From NCBI GenBank assembly GCA_936432065.2, contig OW386291.2, positions 109,371,823 through 109,435,822 on the forward strand: 64,000 bases of DNA. Reading direction: 5' to 3'. Positions 11,994 to 24,291 of this stretch are shown here, piece after piece. The stretch's first letter is position 1; each line of letters starts with the position of its first letter. A program made the position numbers and the translations under genes. The notes beneath the pieces are model-generated. The model was not told the origin of the DNA, ran no database searches, and saw only the letters and a list, made by a program, of their open reading frames with translations. The stretch is from Rutpela maculata. Its lineage: Eukaryota > Arthropoda > Insecta > Coleoptera > Cerambycidae.

Positions 11994-13135
11994 ATTGTGA
12001 CATAAACCCTATTGTGAATACCAACTCCCCCTTAGTGATTCCCACTGGAAAAGATACATTTATCTATCCCGAAGTTGGACAAACTACATTAAACATTCGT
12101 ACTGGGGAGACAGTTGACTTAATATGTCCAGGACGTGTAGTTGTTGTAGCCGGAACACGAGCTACAGAGATTGTTCCAGCTACTTGTGTATCTAATACAC
12201 AGTTCACCATTCTTGGAGGAAGAACATTGTTTACCCAGGTATCCTGCGCTCAAAATCCAATCGTTTCTAGCAGACTCACGGGAAGGAATTGTGAAAATGG
12301 AGGAAGAGACGCTGAAATTGGATTCAGTCTTGGTGATGGTCGTTTTCTTCGCGTTATTCAAATTTGTTTTGACCAATCGGAGCAGAGTCCACTTTACTCT
12401 TATTATAATTTGACACGATCCATTGGTAATAGCGCCAGAGGCACACCACGACCAGAATTCACTCAGGATACCGGATTTTATCACATCGGTAATCGGACTG
12501 TTAATCAGCTGTACACCAGAAATGTTCAAAGAACAACTATCAACAATTTGTTGGGCTTACCTTCCAGTTCCACCAGATATATTCAAGATGGAAGTTGGTA
12601 TTTCTTGTCGAGGGGACATTTGACGGCTAGGGCTGATTTCTTTTATCCCGCTCAACAAAATGCTACTTTCCGTTATATCAATGCCGCTCCACAATGGCAA
12701 ACTTTTAACGGGATGAACTGGGAAACTATAGAACAAAGCACTAGAGACTACGCTGATAGAGTCGGTGCTGACCTACAAGTTTGGACTGGAATATATGGCG
12801 TGGCTACAATTGCCCACGAGACAACTGGCAGGGCGGTAGGCTTGTACCTTTACACCGATACCAATACATATGCCATACCCGCTCCAGCGCTGTACTGGAA
12901 GGTTATATACAATCCTGCGACAACACGAGGTATTGCTTTAGTTGGACTTAACAATCCATACAGAACGAATGTTGCCAGTCAAGTAATATGCACCGATGTG
13001 TCCAATAGCGTTTCATGGGTGAGATGGACTCGACAAAATATTACACAGGGATATTCATACGCATGTGAAATTCAAGATTTGAGAAGAACCATCACTTATG
13101 TACCTAATCTTACAGTGTCTGGGTTACTCGTTTAG
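11994..13135 (+). CDS. Secreted DNA/RNA non-specific nuclease (insect dsRNase family), last exon
   Basis: This 3'-terminal exon codes for at least 379 residues of an Endonuclease_NS (beta-beta-alpha metal) nuclease, the family of insect gut and haemolymph dsRNases that hydrolyse double-stranded RNA and DNA with Mg2+. Counting from the valine codon at 12014, the RGHL motif is at 200-203 with catalytic His202. A block starting NAAPQ at 223 leads to metal-binding Asn232 and Glu240. The N-to-E spacing of 8 matches Serratia nuclease. Several N-glycosylation sequons (N132LT, N217AT, N342IT) and scattered cysteines fit a secreted protein. The frame has a stop at 11972-11974 and no ATG before 12014. 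The acceptor AG at 11992-11993 makes this a spliced exon entered in phase 1. The signal peptide and N-terminus lie on unseen upstream exons. The exon is intact with no stops, unlike all its transposon neighbours. Confidence 0.88.
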
Positions 13136-13144
13136 TACTACTTA

Positions 13145-13150
13145 AATAAA
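13145..13150 (+). promoter_or_regulatory. Polyadenylation signal AATAAA of the nuclease gene
   Basis: AATAAA lies only 9 nt after the nuclease stop codon, which supports 11994-13135 being the terminal exon with a very short 3' UTR. Confidence 0.6.
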
Positions 13151-13389
13151 TTTTAGATACAAATGTGTATTCTTTCATATTACATATTCGTATTTTAAAA
13201 CGAAGGTAAAATTATGGGTTTTCATGATTTACAGTTGTTTAGAAAATTTTGTCATTTTTTTTTAGCATGTAAGTAACACAAAGGGCTCATTTAGCATTTT
13301 TCTTTAATTCATATTTTTGAAAGTACACCTTGTAGTTAGTAAATGTGCAAAATATTAGATTTTTATTTAACTGCTTCCTCAAAAAAAAT

Positions 13390-14230
13390 TTGAAAATAGA
13401 GCTCGCGAAAACGCAGTGACGTCACACCCCTCATGGCGGTCGACCGCTCACCTGTTTCCATATGTTTCAAACGGCACGCACGAAGGACGTGCTAATTTCG
13501 TTCATATCTTTTAAGTGTTCTGTATTTTGTTATTAACATGGATAAAAAGGGGGTCATATAAATATTGTATAGTTCCAGACTGCAGTCTACTCCCAATAAA
13601 ATATTTATTTCATTACCAAGTGATGAAAGTATTAGGAATTTGTGGCAGCAAGCTTTTCACAGGGAGAAATTTGTTAATAATAAAAGGACGAAATATTGTT
13701 GTGAGGTTAAAGTTTAGAGTAATAGATTATTATTAAAAATTGTATAATAATAAAATTTGTAGCTTGAAAAGGATATGGAAAGTTATATGTATTATAAAAT
13801 ACCATTCACCAGATACATTCAGTAGACTTTATTAAGGTAAATATCTATCTAGTTAACCTACCTGTGTAACTAGCTCCTTTTGTTTTAACACTTACGTAAT
13901 ATTTATTATTATTAAAGTATTCTATAATCATAAAAATGTCTACACACGGCAAAATGTTGGAATCAGCTTTAACATATCCATTTTCTAGAGAACACATATT
14001 TTTATGTATAAAAAATAGCAGAGTGAAATAAGTTAAACAACGAAAAATAACACCACACATGCACAGCGTACAACGAAATCTCTTAAATCGTTGAGTGATA
14101 AGTCCTACCACTCAATGCTTAAACTGAATATAACCGCATAACTCATAGAACTAATGTAGTGGTGTGACATCATCCGCGCCGTCGCGTCGACCGCATCAAA
14201 CATTCGAAATCAAATATTGGGGTTAATATT
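13390..14230 (+). mobile_element. Decayed THAP-encoding transposon, ends uncertain
   Basis: Two GC-richer segments with a loose inverted relation (gtgacgtcacaccc at about 13419 and ggtgtgacatcatcc at about 14160) bracket AT-rich sequence with a THAP-domain remnant. P-element and related transposons carry THAP domains. The TIRs are imperfect and no target duplication was established, so boundaries are approximate. Confidence 0.35.
13538..13720 (+). pseudogene. THAP zinc-finger domain remnant
   Basis: An ATG at 13538 leads within about 10 codons into KYCIVPDCS, the C-x4-C start of a THAP C2CH finger. After a one-base frame change near 13583 the pattern continues: TPNKIFISLPSDES, then the conserved tryptophan in RNLWQQAF, then KYCC. 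THAP domains bind DNA and occur in P-like transposases and derived host proteins. The frameshifts mean this copy makes no intact domain. The rest of any transposase was not recognised. Confidence 0.55.
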
Positions 14231-15003
14231 AACGCTAGCGGCCTAATTTTTTCACTATATACTTAAAGCGTTGCAAAAAAAATGCAAAGATAGATTATAA
14301 AGTAAATATCACTGAGGCCATTGTAGTTATTAATTTCGAAATGACCGATTTTAAGCTCCTATCTAATTCTTCTTATAATTATTATTTATATAATACAATG
14401 AATGTATTCATATTGCGAAAAAAGTAGTTCGGGTTCCTATACACAACTTTCAAATAAAATAAATTCTGTAAAAAGGAGACTTTCTAAAATAACAAAATTA
14501 TATTTTTCTAATTTTGACACAAAGTGACACTTTTCAAAATTGACTTAAGTGTCAAAACGTCCTACTTTATGTAACCAGTTATGAAAAGTAAAATTTTTAC
14601 TTAATTTTTAAGATCTTTAAATACACCTGTTTCATTTATGTTTAAAGGGTTTTTAGACTTTTCAAATTAGAAAAAATCGTGTATGTAACACGTTTCGAAA
14701 GACAATCTTGTGTAACTCGTGTTATTTTGCAGGATCTCGCTTCGCTCGTCCCGCAAATTCCACTCGTTACACAAAATAACGTCTTTCGTAACTAGTTACA
14801 TAAATAGCTATTATTTATATCTTCCCCTTAAGCTTTTAACCGCCTATTTATTACTGCTGCGAATTTCTTCATGTCTTATGTAATAATAGACTCATTTACC
14901 AATTTTTTATTATCACATATTCTGAAAGAGCTTGGTGAGTATAGTAAGTATGCCAAAAATTAGAATTTACTGACGCCGCCTTCATGTATAAAAAAATTAT
15001 TAA
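14231..15003. other. AT-rich stretch with a small palindromic repeat
   Basis: At about 14690-14800 there is a short inverted repeat: tgtaactcgtgttattttgc faces gcaaattccactcgttacacaaaataac, around the centre gatctcgcttcgctcg. It resembles a miniature foldback repeat. No coding content was recognised in the rest. Confidence 0.45.
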
Positions 15004-16850
15004 AGTCGGCGCGCTTAAAAACGCTCGGGATAACCATGTAGTCGAGTTGTGACGTCAGATGGCTGAACCGCCCAGTAAACATGGCTGTGAATGCAAGTTA
15101 GTAGAGTAAAATCTGGAAGTAGTCGCTTAGTTTTCGAGAAAAAAAAACGGCGTAGAACCAAACCAGACTTAGTGGGATTCTTTAGTAAGATAATCGTGTA
15201 CACGAAATCATTTTTTATGACATTTTTTGGTGGTCGAGAACTTTTTTATTTCGGAAAAACTCAAAAAAATAGATTTTTAATGAAATATGTTTTTTAACGT
15301 CTCCACCGCTATATCTCTGAAAATATTTGTGCTATCAAGCTATTTTTTTTTTAGATTAAAGTAGACACAATAGCGCTTCGAACAACATCCCACGTGAACC
15401 CGATTTATTTTTTTTTAAGTTGGAAAAATAATAGGAAACTCAAACTCGTTATTTTCAGTAGCGTAATTTTAGACAATCGAGAAAAAAACTTATTTATGAA
15501 AATTTGTATATACATGCTGCATACAAATTGAAGCCAATAGTTGAAAACAGTTTTTAGGTTAAAAATTTTTCATGTTCCGTTCATAGTATTGAGTCAGCGA
15601 TTTTTTTTAACGGGCCAAAGTCATATTCTTGTGCGCTCGGCTGTAGCAAGAGTGCCGTTTAACTTATATCAATAGATACAAAACCAGTAGTGATCAAAAG
15701 CATCTAAGGGATCAATATTATTGTTCAATATTTCATATATTGTACAGTAGTATTGATCATATGTTGTTAATATTAAGAAATTGTACAATAAATATAAAAT
15801 AGTCTCCTTTTAATAATAAAAAGACAGGTAGGTAGATATAAATACCTAATCTATAATTATCAATCAATGTTACTAACTACCCATCTAATTAGTAAGTTTA
15901 TTAAACATTTTTAAATGAATGAAAGTAAAAACGTACGAATAAAATGAGTTTTATTGTTGAAATAAATTTTCTATTTGGATAGATAAATATGTAGTATGTA
16001 GTTTATGTAGGCCCTACATTAATAGCTTTCTAATTCGTTCATATCTGCCTCAAAATCTTTAATAATGTTGTTACAGGAACGACATTTGCACCCGTTGCAA
16101 CATTTTAGCCTTCCTGAAAACAAGCACATTTTCGATTGTCACAATTTTTATCCGAACAATGAATACTTAATGATTTTCGACAACCGCCACTTCTACGCGA
16201 CTAATCTGATCAACCCTGCATGCGAGGTGTATTAATTGCGTCCCAATGTCGCATTTAGCGCTGATAAAAAAAATCGCTGTTGCCACACAATTTCCCATTT
16301 TAGGAAAAAATATATTGTTTCAAAAACTTTTGTGATTATTAGGCTTTATTTTCTTCGCTGCATGTATGTAAATATTTTCAAAAATAAAAAAGTTTATCGA
16401 TTATTGGTGAAGATTTCAATACATAAAATATATATTTTTAGTTTATCTGATTTTTAGAGAAATGAAAGTGCGAATTGTGCCCAAACCGTTTATATTGGTA
16501 AAAGCGCTACAGTGTCTGCTTTAATTTGACACAAAACAAATTTCGGTACCTTTAATAGTTTTAAAGATATGGCGGTGGAAACAAAAAAAAACTATTTTAT
16601 TTAAAAATACATTGTTTTCACTTTTTATTGATTTAAAAAGTTCGAGACCACAAAAAAATGTAAAATATGATTTCATATGCCCGGTAATATACTCAAAGGA
16701 ACCTAACATGTTTGACCTGGTTCTACGCCAAAACAAAAAAAACGACACGATAGACTTACGAAATCGCTGCTCTAATATAGGTATCGGCGCCAAGTGACGT
16801 CACTCTACGGACTGTTGGCCGGCCGAGCGTGTTTCTATTCAAATGCGAAT
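15004..16850. mobile_element. TIR element with about 300-bp imperfect inverted arms and a CXC-protein remnant
   Basis: The left arm (about 15017-15340) and right arm (about 16540-16830) are inverted copies. Shared blocks include aacgctcgg, tgacgtca, gcgtagaaccaaaccag / ctggttctacgcc, and the aaaaaatg-rich gtcgagaac / gttcgagac segments. Between them is a cysteine-rich coding remnant on the minus strand (16200-16019). Class unknown, termini not resolved. Confidence 0.5.
16019..16200 (-). pseudogene. CXC (tesmin/TSO1-like) cysteine-rich tail of a transposon gene
   Basis: Minus-strand reading gives GCRKSLSIHCSDKNC, DNRKCACFQEG, a one-base frame change, then KCCNGCKCRSCNN and an acidic end NELESY followed by a stop at 16021-16019. 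The dense C.C and GCKC..C pattern is like tesmin/TSO1 CXC domains, which bind DNA. A comparable cysteine-rich tail ends the nuclease-like gene at 24800-26168. Only this 3' part of the gene remains and it is frameshifted. Confidence 0.5.
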
Positions 16851-18470
16851 ATCTCTGTGGCTATTGATTCAATTGAGCTGAAATTTTTTCCTGAGGCTAT
16901 TGGTTTGTTATACTTTAAAATGAGGAAGAAAAAGTAGGAAACTGCCATATCGCTAAATGACCCTAATTTCCTTTTTCTATTTTCTTTTTTTTCAGTTTGC
17001 TTTAGCTTCTTATTCCAATGGCATGACCAACATATTTTTTTTATTTTCTGAATCAATAGTACTTTTAAGAATAAATATCTCTTATTTCTGCTTACATTAT
17101 TATTAAAGAAAACATTATCTTAAAACGTCATCCTCTTGAGTAATAGCCATAATTACACGCTCATTGAATAATTTATATTAATAATAGTACTTTTAAATCT
17201 AACCTCATTAAATTTTTGCACACTCCACTGGGTATGTGCTCTATTCTCTAATGTGTGATAATATAAGTGCAGAAAATATGATTTTTTTTATAGGGTTGTA
17301 GACAAAATGTAAGAATTTGCAGGGGTAAGTATGGCGAACTAAAAATTTTTCTTTCGCAGTATTTTAGGAATGTTTTGTCATTCAAGGAGGGAGTCTTTCC
17401 AACCCCCGGGAGTTGTTTTGGCGTTACCTGGTCAAAAGATAATCGATTTATCAATATTTCCTGTAATAACCCCGATCTGTCAAGCTCTTAAAAGCGTAGT
17501 ATGAAAAAATCAGAACAAAGAATAGTATTAGATTTTCTTTTTTTGCGGGAGGGGGGGGGGGTACACCACTATCATGTTCGTGGTACGATAGAACATTGGG
17601 AGTATGTGACTAGAGCCATTTTAAACGATTCAGAAGATTCATTTCAACGTTGGTCGAGCCTTTGGAAATTGCATTTTTCTTTGTGTTCCTGTTATTAATA
17701 TTATCAATTAGTATGTATTTGTATGTCGGAGTATATCGGAGCTTTAACTTATCAACTAGTCTTTTAAACACCTGTTACTGTTAACTACTATAACGTTGAC
17801 ACGATTATATTTATTTTTGTTTATAAAAAAAAAATCTGTTCTCCTTCATTCCGTTTAGCAGTGCATTGCAAAACTCTTAACTTTGATATACATATCTGTA
17901 GCAATAAGAGTAAAAATAAATTTTTAACATAAAATTAATCAAAATAATTTGCTTTGTCAATTACTGGTACATTCACCTTAAATGAATAAAACAAATATAT
18001 AATTTTAATCCCTACTATCATAAAAAAAAGACAAACTAGAAAGTACAACATTTATTATAAAGGTAAAAAATATGTGTAACGTAAAACCTACACATTGTAT
18101 ATAACTATAAACTTTTTATACATTAATAATACTCAGAAAAGTTAAAGACAAAATAAAAAAAACTACAATAGGCAGGCTTTGTAACCACTTTTGCATCTTG
18201 TAATGACTACACCAATTTTTCTGTTTGGAGGAGATCTCTTAATAATCCCGCATTTATAAGTGAACCAACTTTCCGTTGACCCAGGCCCATCGGATTCACT
18301 AAAATCGTACACTACAAAATAATATAATATAAAGCAAAATTTAATGTAAATATATATGATAACGCAGTGCTCATGATGAATATCACCTAATTAATTAAAA
18401 ATAAGCAGAATGTAATAAAAATGATAATAATAATACTTGTATAGGGGGCAAAGTTTAGCCACTTTAGCTA
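16851..18470. other. AT-rich stretch, nothing recognised
   Basis: Contains homopolymer runs (G9 near 17551) and short AT-rich repeats. Open frames are short, with no splice-bounded or family-like pattern that I could support. Confidence 0.45.
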
Positions 18471-19808
18471 TTTAGCCCAGACGACAGAGAATATTTTATA
18501 GTGAAACCTACAAAAACTTGCAAACTGAATAATTTTTTTTTTAATGAGTTCGTGAAAGGGTAGAATAATATTCTAAAAAGTTTACATTTTTTTTCATCCA
18601 TTTTTTCAAAATTTTGAAATTAAGTCAGGAAAAATTAAAAAATACAGGTGGATAGACCACGTGTTTCTGAACAAAAAATGTCCTAATAAAATTTATCGCT
18701 AAAGCTACGGTATTCCTGAAAATAGTGAAGGAACTTTGTCACTCTGTGCGGCCAAGCATACTATGGAACCTCTAAAAATTCTTAGCAGTTCTAACGAGTA
18801 AAATGAAGCTTTTTTCTCTTTCTGATTACACATTTTTCTTAGTGAATAGTGAATAGTTAGTATGGAGGAAAAATATATAATTATATCCAATGGATTCCTT
18901 ATATATTTGTTAATGTACTGGAAAAGTTCCAGAATTTATATTCAAAACAACCAAAGATATTTTCATAGCTATAAGGATAAAATCGTGAAAATCGCAATTT
19001 CTTATCATGATCTGATTGATCATATTTTCGAAAAAATGCATACAAGTAAATGAATTTGTGTTTGAACATTCGAAAAGTATACATTTTTTCCGAAATAGTG
19101 ATTTTTTCCAATGGGTCAAGTTCTCGGCATGTTACAGCCTCCAATATACATACATATTTATCAAAAAAATCATCAAGCAAGGCAATTAAAATGATTTGAG
19201 ATGTACTTTTTTGTGAATCCATGTTACTACAACTTAATAAACCATAATAATCATAAAGCATACATACTTTTTAACAGTTCTCAATGAAGAAAGAATTTTT
19301 TTGAAGGGCTTTTATATATTTTTTATTGTGACGATTGAGTTCGGGCGTGATAATATATATAAGTATATTTTCCCCTTCATCATTTGCTTGTATTGTTTAA
19401 AACAAACAATTCTGATTTAGTGACATGTAATTCAGTAAGTCGGCGTCACTGTCATTCGTATTCAAGCGCACGCACGCATGGATCTCGCTCCGAGTTATAA
19501 CGTTACACTTGACTATTTTTTCCAGGAAAACCGTGGCTTTAGCGATAAATTTTGTTAGGACATGTTTTGTTCATATATACGTGATCTATCTATCTATCTG
19601 TATATTTTGTTTTCCTAGCTTGACTTAATTTCAAAATTTTGAAAAAATTGATGACAAAAATTTCTTTCACTCTTTTTTTATGTTCTGCATCCGAGCGAAA
19701 TGTAAACTTTTCAGGATATTATTCTATACACTTTCACAAACTCACTTAAAAAAAAATTATTCGTTTTGCAAGTTTTTGTAAGTAAATATCTTCATCGACT
19801 GGGCTAAT
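18471..19808. mobile_element. TIR element, about 300-bp inverted arms
   Basis: The left arm begins tttagcccagacgacag and the right arm, read inward, ttagcccagtcgatgaag. The arms share atattctaaaaagtttacat, tttcaaaattttgaaatta and tagcgataaa in inverted order. Between them, minus-strand 19261-18899 is open for 120 codons but matches nothing I know. Class and target duplication are undetermined. Confidence 0.55.
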
Positions 19809-20349
19809 TCTTACACTTAACCAACTCTACGTTAATCGAACAGTGTTGCATACACATCCATAAATTTCATATTAAACATATAATTAACTGTGATATGATA
19901 AATTAACTGTGATATAATAAATTTTTTTACTTTGGGAAGTTAATTCTAATTGACAGTCAATTAGAATTTGCTTGATTCTACGACGAAAGATATAAAGGCT
20001 TAAACACATATTAGGTTTTGTAGAATTGTATCGCAGAAAAGTGAAGCACTGTTGAAAAAGAGCAGATGAGTGGTGAGGCATTGTAAGTGTATTCTGATGT
20101 CTAATATTGTAATTATAAGCTGCATTTCGAAAGACTTATTCATGAAAATGCAGGAAGACAGAAGATCGAAAAAAAAAAGACATAAAAACATAAGATAATG
20201 AGTTCCACTGTGTTGTTATTTTTAAGTACCTCAATTCAATAAATTTTGATGATACAATATCGTATTTTCGTAGGTTGAAAATGAAATGACATATGTTTTG
20301 GTTTCGGACAATTTGTATGCGATTTTTTGCAGTTTGGTATAGTATATTA
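19809..20349. other. AT-rich stretch, nothing recognised
   Basis: Holds a short direct repeat (aattaactgtgatat, near 19882 and 19902) and an inverted ttctaattgacagtcaattagaa at about 19943. No gene seen. Confidence 0.4.
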
Positions 20350-21070
20350 CAGCAGTTAATAGTTAATGGGCAATACAAATGATCCACATATTTTTCTCTG
20401 TTTTCTCATTTTGAAATCTAGAATGTGCCTATTTGAATATAAAAACTTCATTCTGGCATAAGTTTTTTGCAGTAATAACTTTATTTGTTTTTTAAACCGT
20501 AAACAGTCTAAGAAAACCCCAAGAATTTTTGCCAGTTTTGAAAATTTAATATTTACACCGGCTATAACAGGTTTGAACTGCGCTTTCAGAAATTTTCTTC
20601 TATTTTTCAAACTAAACAAAAGTGCAACCGTTTGTTTTTAAATTATGCTTCTTAGAATAACTACAAATAGAATTTATATCTTCGGTCAACAAAGTGTTCG
20701 CAATCGCGCTATGTGATTGATTAAAGACATACAGAAGATGATGGTCACAGCATATGACTGCAAGTGAGAATGATTAATTTGGTTAAAGATATCGCCCATA
20801 TAGATTACAAACAAGAGTGGTCCCAGAATTGATCCTTGCGGAACATCTGATAAAATTTGTTAGCAGGGGACTATTGACAGATACTGACTGACTACGGATG
20901 CATAAAATCCGTGAAAGACTAACTTCGCACATAATGGAGTATGATGTTTAATGCCTTGAAGTAATCGAGTGATATTGAAACAACTGCTATCCCTTTATCT
21001 AGCGCCCTTATAATATTATCACAAAGATTACGCATTTAAGCAGCGCAGTGTGGTGGTGCTGTGAGATTGT
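20350..21070 (-). mobile_element. Non-LTR retrotransposon RT fragment
   Basis: Minus-strand pieces in order: KGIAVVSISLDYFK (about 20985), an interrupted stretch, DVPQGSILGPLLFVIYMGDI (about 20848-20790), and 20619-20356 with AKILGVFLDCLRFKKQIK. These are reverse-transcriptase motifs of jockey-like LINEs (the VPQGSxLGPLLF block and the post-YxDD thumb region). The YADD segment between them is lost or frameshifted. Dead fragment. Confidence 0.7.
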
Positions 21071-21235
21071 GTGTGACTGGATATGGTCATATTAGGTGAA
21101 ATTAAAAAATAGCGCAAACACTATGCTTGTAAGTGTATGAGTGAAGAACTAATTATTTTAAAAACCAAATACACTATGTTGCGAAGTACACTGTCTTTTT
21201 ATCCGTCGCTTTTTATTCTCGATTTTTTTTCTTAT

Positions 21236-22845
21236 ATAGGGTGTTCGGCAGAGGGTGTGCCAAACGGTAATGGTGGGTAGGTAAAGTATCACCGTTTTTG
21301 AAATATTATTTTTTTTTTGAAAATTTCCCTCAAATCAGCCTTTTAGCATGTATAACAATTTTTTTTATGGTTGTAACAGTCCAAAATAATTTGTATTACT
21401 TTCTACAATGTATAATTATGTGTTCTAAAAAAATCATATGGGACGCTGATAATTAAAGAAAAAAATTATTATAAGCTAACAAAGTCCCCAGAATTGGTAG
21501 AAAGGATCATAAAGTTCAACTTTCCTATGCATTTGCAAAAAAACGAAAAGCTATCAAGATGTTCAAATGCTTTCAAAAACTTCTCCCTTTAATGTAATTT
21601 TTAACCGTATGCCACATGCAATAAAAACTTTTGAAATAACATGTGAAAATTGATCGTAATTTGTTTACAAGGATATGGGGCACGCTAACAATAACAAATA
21701 ACGATGGAAGTTAAGTCAGTTGCGAGATACATAAATACACATACAGCGAGCAGGTAAACAACCCTCTTGGCGCGAGTAAAATAATTCTACTCTCTTTGTC
21801 TTTCATGGGGTACGTATGATCCGAGGACTCGCCCGCTTTCCTATTTTAGTGTTGACTATTTACACAATTTACACCACTGGACCACAAGAATCCACATGTG
21901 ATCAGGCCGATCCATTTCAACGCAAATTCAGAGTGAACTTTTGGGCAGGTGTGACCGGAAGGTCCCTCATCGGACCACACTATTTGCCGGGCAACCTAAA
22001 AGGCGATAATTACTTGGACTTCTTACAGAATGACTTCCCGGAATTATTGGCTGAAGTGCCGATTTTTCAAGAAGACAGGCCTATTGTTTTTCAAAATGAC
22101 AGTTGTCCGGCACACTACAGGTGTGGGAGCACTTAGATAATGTGTTTCCCAATTCGTGGATTGGTAGACGTGGCCCTATTCCATGGCCCACATGGTCCCC
22201 AGACCTGGCACCTCTTGATTTCCACGTCTGGGGGCGGGCTAAAGAACTTGTATAATCACAACAAAAACCAGTTAATTGAAAGAATTAACGCCGCTTTCGC
22301 AAGATGAGAGAAGAGATGCGACTCCGTACAACAACGGTAGAAATCTGAAGATGTCGCGTATGTATAGAAATGGGGGAGCGCAATTTGAGCAAAATTAATG
22401 AATAAAAAATTTACAAAAAATTTTTTGTTTGTTTTTACTTTATTTTCCCCTAATGTAACTCAGACAGATATCCTTTTAAACAAATTACCACCAAGTTTCT
22501 CATGTTATTTAAAAAGTTTTTATTGCATGTGGCATACGGTAAAAAATGGCATTAAAGGGAGAAGTTTTTGAAAGTATTTGAACATCTTGATAGCTTTTCG
22601 TTTTTTTGCAAATGCAAGGGAAAGTTGAACTTTATGATCCTTCCTACCAATTCTGGGAACTCTGCTAGCTCATAATAATTTTGTTAGAACACAGATACAT
22701 CGCAAAAAATAATAAAAATTTTCAAAACAAAAAAAATAAAATAATAATATCTCAAAAACGGTGATACTTTGGATGGAGGTCATTAGGGCTAACTAACTTC
22801 TAAATGGCCCCACCTATCCACCATTCCCGCTTGACACCCTGTATA
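21236..22845 (+). mobile_element. Tc1/mariner-like transposon with long TIRs, decayed
   Basis: The ends read tatagggtgt (left) and the complement of tacagggtgt (right), with TA at the borders. The inverted arms are long, about 400 bp (21240-21660 and 22430-22845), sharing blocks such as aaaacgaaaagctatcaaga and gcatgtggcatacggt in inverted order. A broken DDE transposase lies between them. Similar acagggtgt ends appear on the foldback element at 36754-37725. Confidence 0.7.
21816..22260 (+). pseudogene. Tc1/mariner-like DDE transposase fragment
   Basis: The 106-codon frame reads FRVNFWAGVTGRSLIGPHYL, DFLQNDFPELLAEVP and IVFQNDSCPAHY. A frame change near 22125 is followed by VWEHLDNVFPNSWIGRRGP, PIPWPTWSPDLAPLDF and HVWG. 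The QND and the final SPDLAPLD aspartate are the second and third catalytic positions, about 39 residues apart if the frame change is a single event. The N-terminal DNA-binding region and first catalytic Asp are weak or missing. Not functional. Confidence 0.7.
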
Positions 22846-24058
22846 AGTTATACTTTGCTTTAAATTATTGCTAATTTTTTCAGCATTCCAGCTTACAATT
22901 CACTTGTATTTATTTACAGAAACATAAGGAAATGTAAAAATACTAAACAATTTTAATAACAGCCGTATTTTTAAACAATATACTCAAAGAAAATGATAGG
23001 TAAATTCAACCAAAAAGAGCATATGAAATCGCGCCTATCTAGTTTCATAGTTAAATCAATCAGTAAAGAATAGTCATACAACTTCATTTGTTTTCGTAAA
23101 CAAATAGTAGTTTAATAATCATATCTGCTTGTAACAAATTAAATAGTACAATGACATTTTTTTATGTTCACTAACCATTTTCAATTTGGTCTACAATTAA
23201 ATAGTACAACGACTTTGTTTTTTGTTCACCAACTAATTTTTAGGTTGATCTACACTTTATTGTATGATGAATATTTTTTTTGTTTAGCCAAAACCTCAGT
23301 ATTGAGACATCAGACCACCCAAACCAAAGATTAGAGATCGTTTATAATCCATCCATCCATCCAAATATATCGATGATCCCTGAGAGAATTTGAACACTGC
23401 AATCATGTTATTAATTTTCTATAAATTCATAAGAGTGCAAGACAATGCATGATGGATTATTGTTAGTGATTTGTATGTGGCGTCATCTGGGAATAATTTC
23501 TGTAATAGACTACGTGGTAAGCAAGCAAATTTTATGGTAATTCTTTTAGAACTTCTAGAAGACGACAATAATATTGGTTTGTCTACCAAGTACAATAGTA
23601 CAGCGAACTAATACTGGGATAGAAATACAATTCGATAATAGTTAAAAATAAAATATACTATTATCTAGTTTAATTTGACAGAATTCAACAAAATAATAGT
23701 CACACGAACAAAATAATAGTCTTATTCATTTATTTTTTAAGTTAATGTTTGCTTTGTTGTACGACAACTTTTTATTAATTAAAATAACAATCACCTCTTG
23801 TTTAAAAATACCATCAATATAGTTTGGTTTTCACAAAATTAACGATATTGTTAGTTAACCCTTTTTTTTTGTTGAATTTACCCATACTATTTCTTTGAGC
23901 GTATATATTTGAGTTATTGCAATTGCCACATGGGTATAGCAATCAGACCAGGGATGTCTCATTTTGATGTACGCGGCGGCGGTCCAAAATTGTCTCACAA
24001 TACTTCTGTGGCTGATACCTAGTACATCCAAAAATAAAAGTACTCTTTTATACAATTA
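22846..24058. other. AT-rich stretch with diffuse short repeats
   Basis: Imperfect repeats of the theme aaatagtacaa..ga..ttt..gttcac recur at about 23140-23290, and caaaataatagtc recurs at about 23690-23720. An atccatccatcc microsatellite lies at about 23351. No gene recognised. Confidence 0.4.
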
Positions 24059-24291
24059 CTAGCCGACCCAGCAAACGTTGTTTTGCCATATAAATTATAA
24101 ATTTTTGTCCAAAAAATAAAAATAAAATTTCTGGATAGGGCCACCCTTATCACCTAGGGGTATAAAAAATAGCCTACGGCCTATTCTCAGACCTACCAAA
24201 TACACACCAAAAATTTCATAAAAATCGGTCAAGCCGTTTCGGAGGAGTTCGATAACAAACACTGCGACACGAGATTTTTATATATTAGATT
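24059..24291 (+). mobile_element. Retroposon 3'-end fragment (RTE-like), low certainty
   Basis: The stretch runs from ccgacccagcaaacgttgtt through caaaaatttcataaaaatcg and gtcaagccgtttcggaggag to a tttttatatattagat end. This wording is typical of widespread insect LINE/SINE 3' regions. No coding part or target duplication is seen, so the family is tentative. Confidence 0.4.

Noticed and set aside
12014..12016. GTG as a real start codon for the nuclease
   Set aside because: The frame is open upstream only to an acceptor AG at 11992-11993; animal genes do not normally start at GTG, so it is an exon interior.
12119..12623. Other-frame and antisense open frames within the nuclease exon
   Set aside because: Overlap a clearly conserved catalytic domain and show no family pattern.
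18899..19261. 120-codon minus-strand open frame as a gene
   Set aside because: AT-rich frame inside a TIR element, no recognisable motif, overlapped by other open frames.
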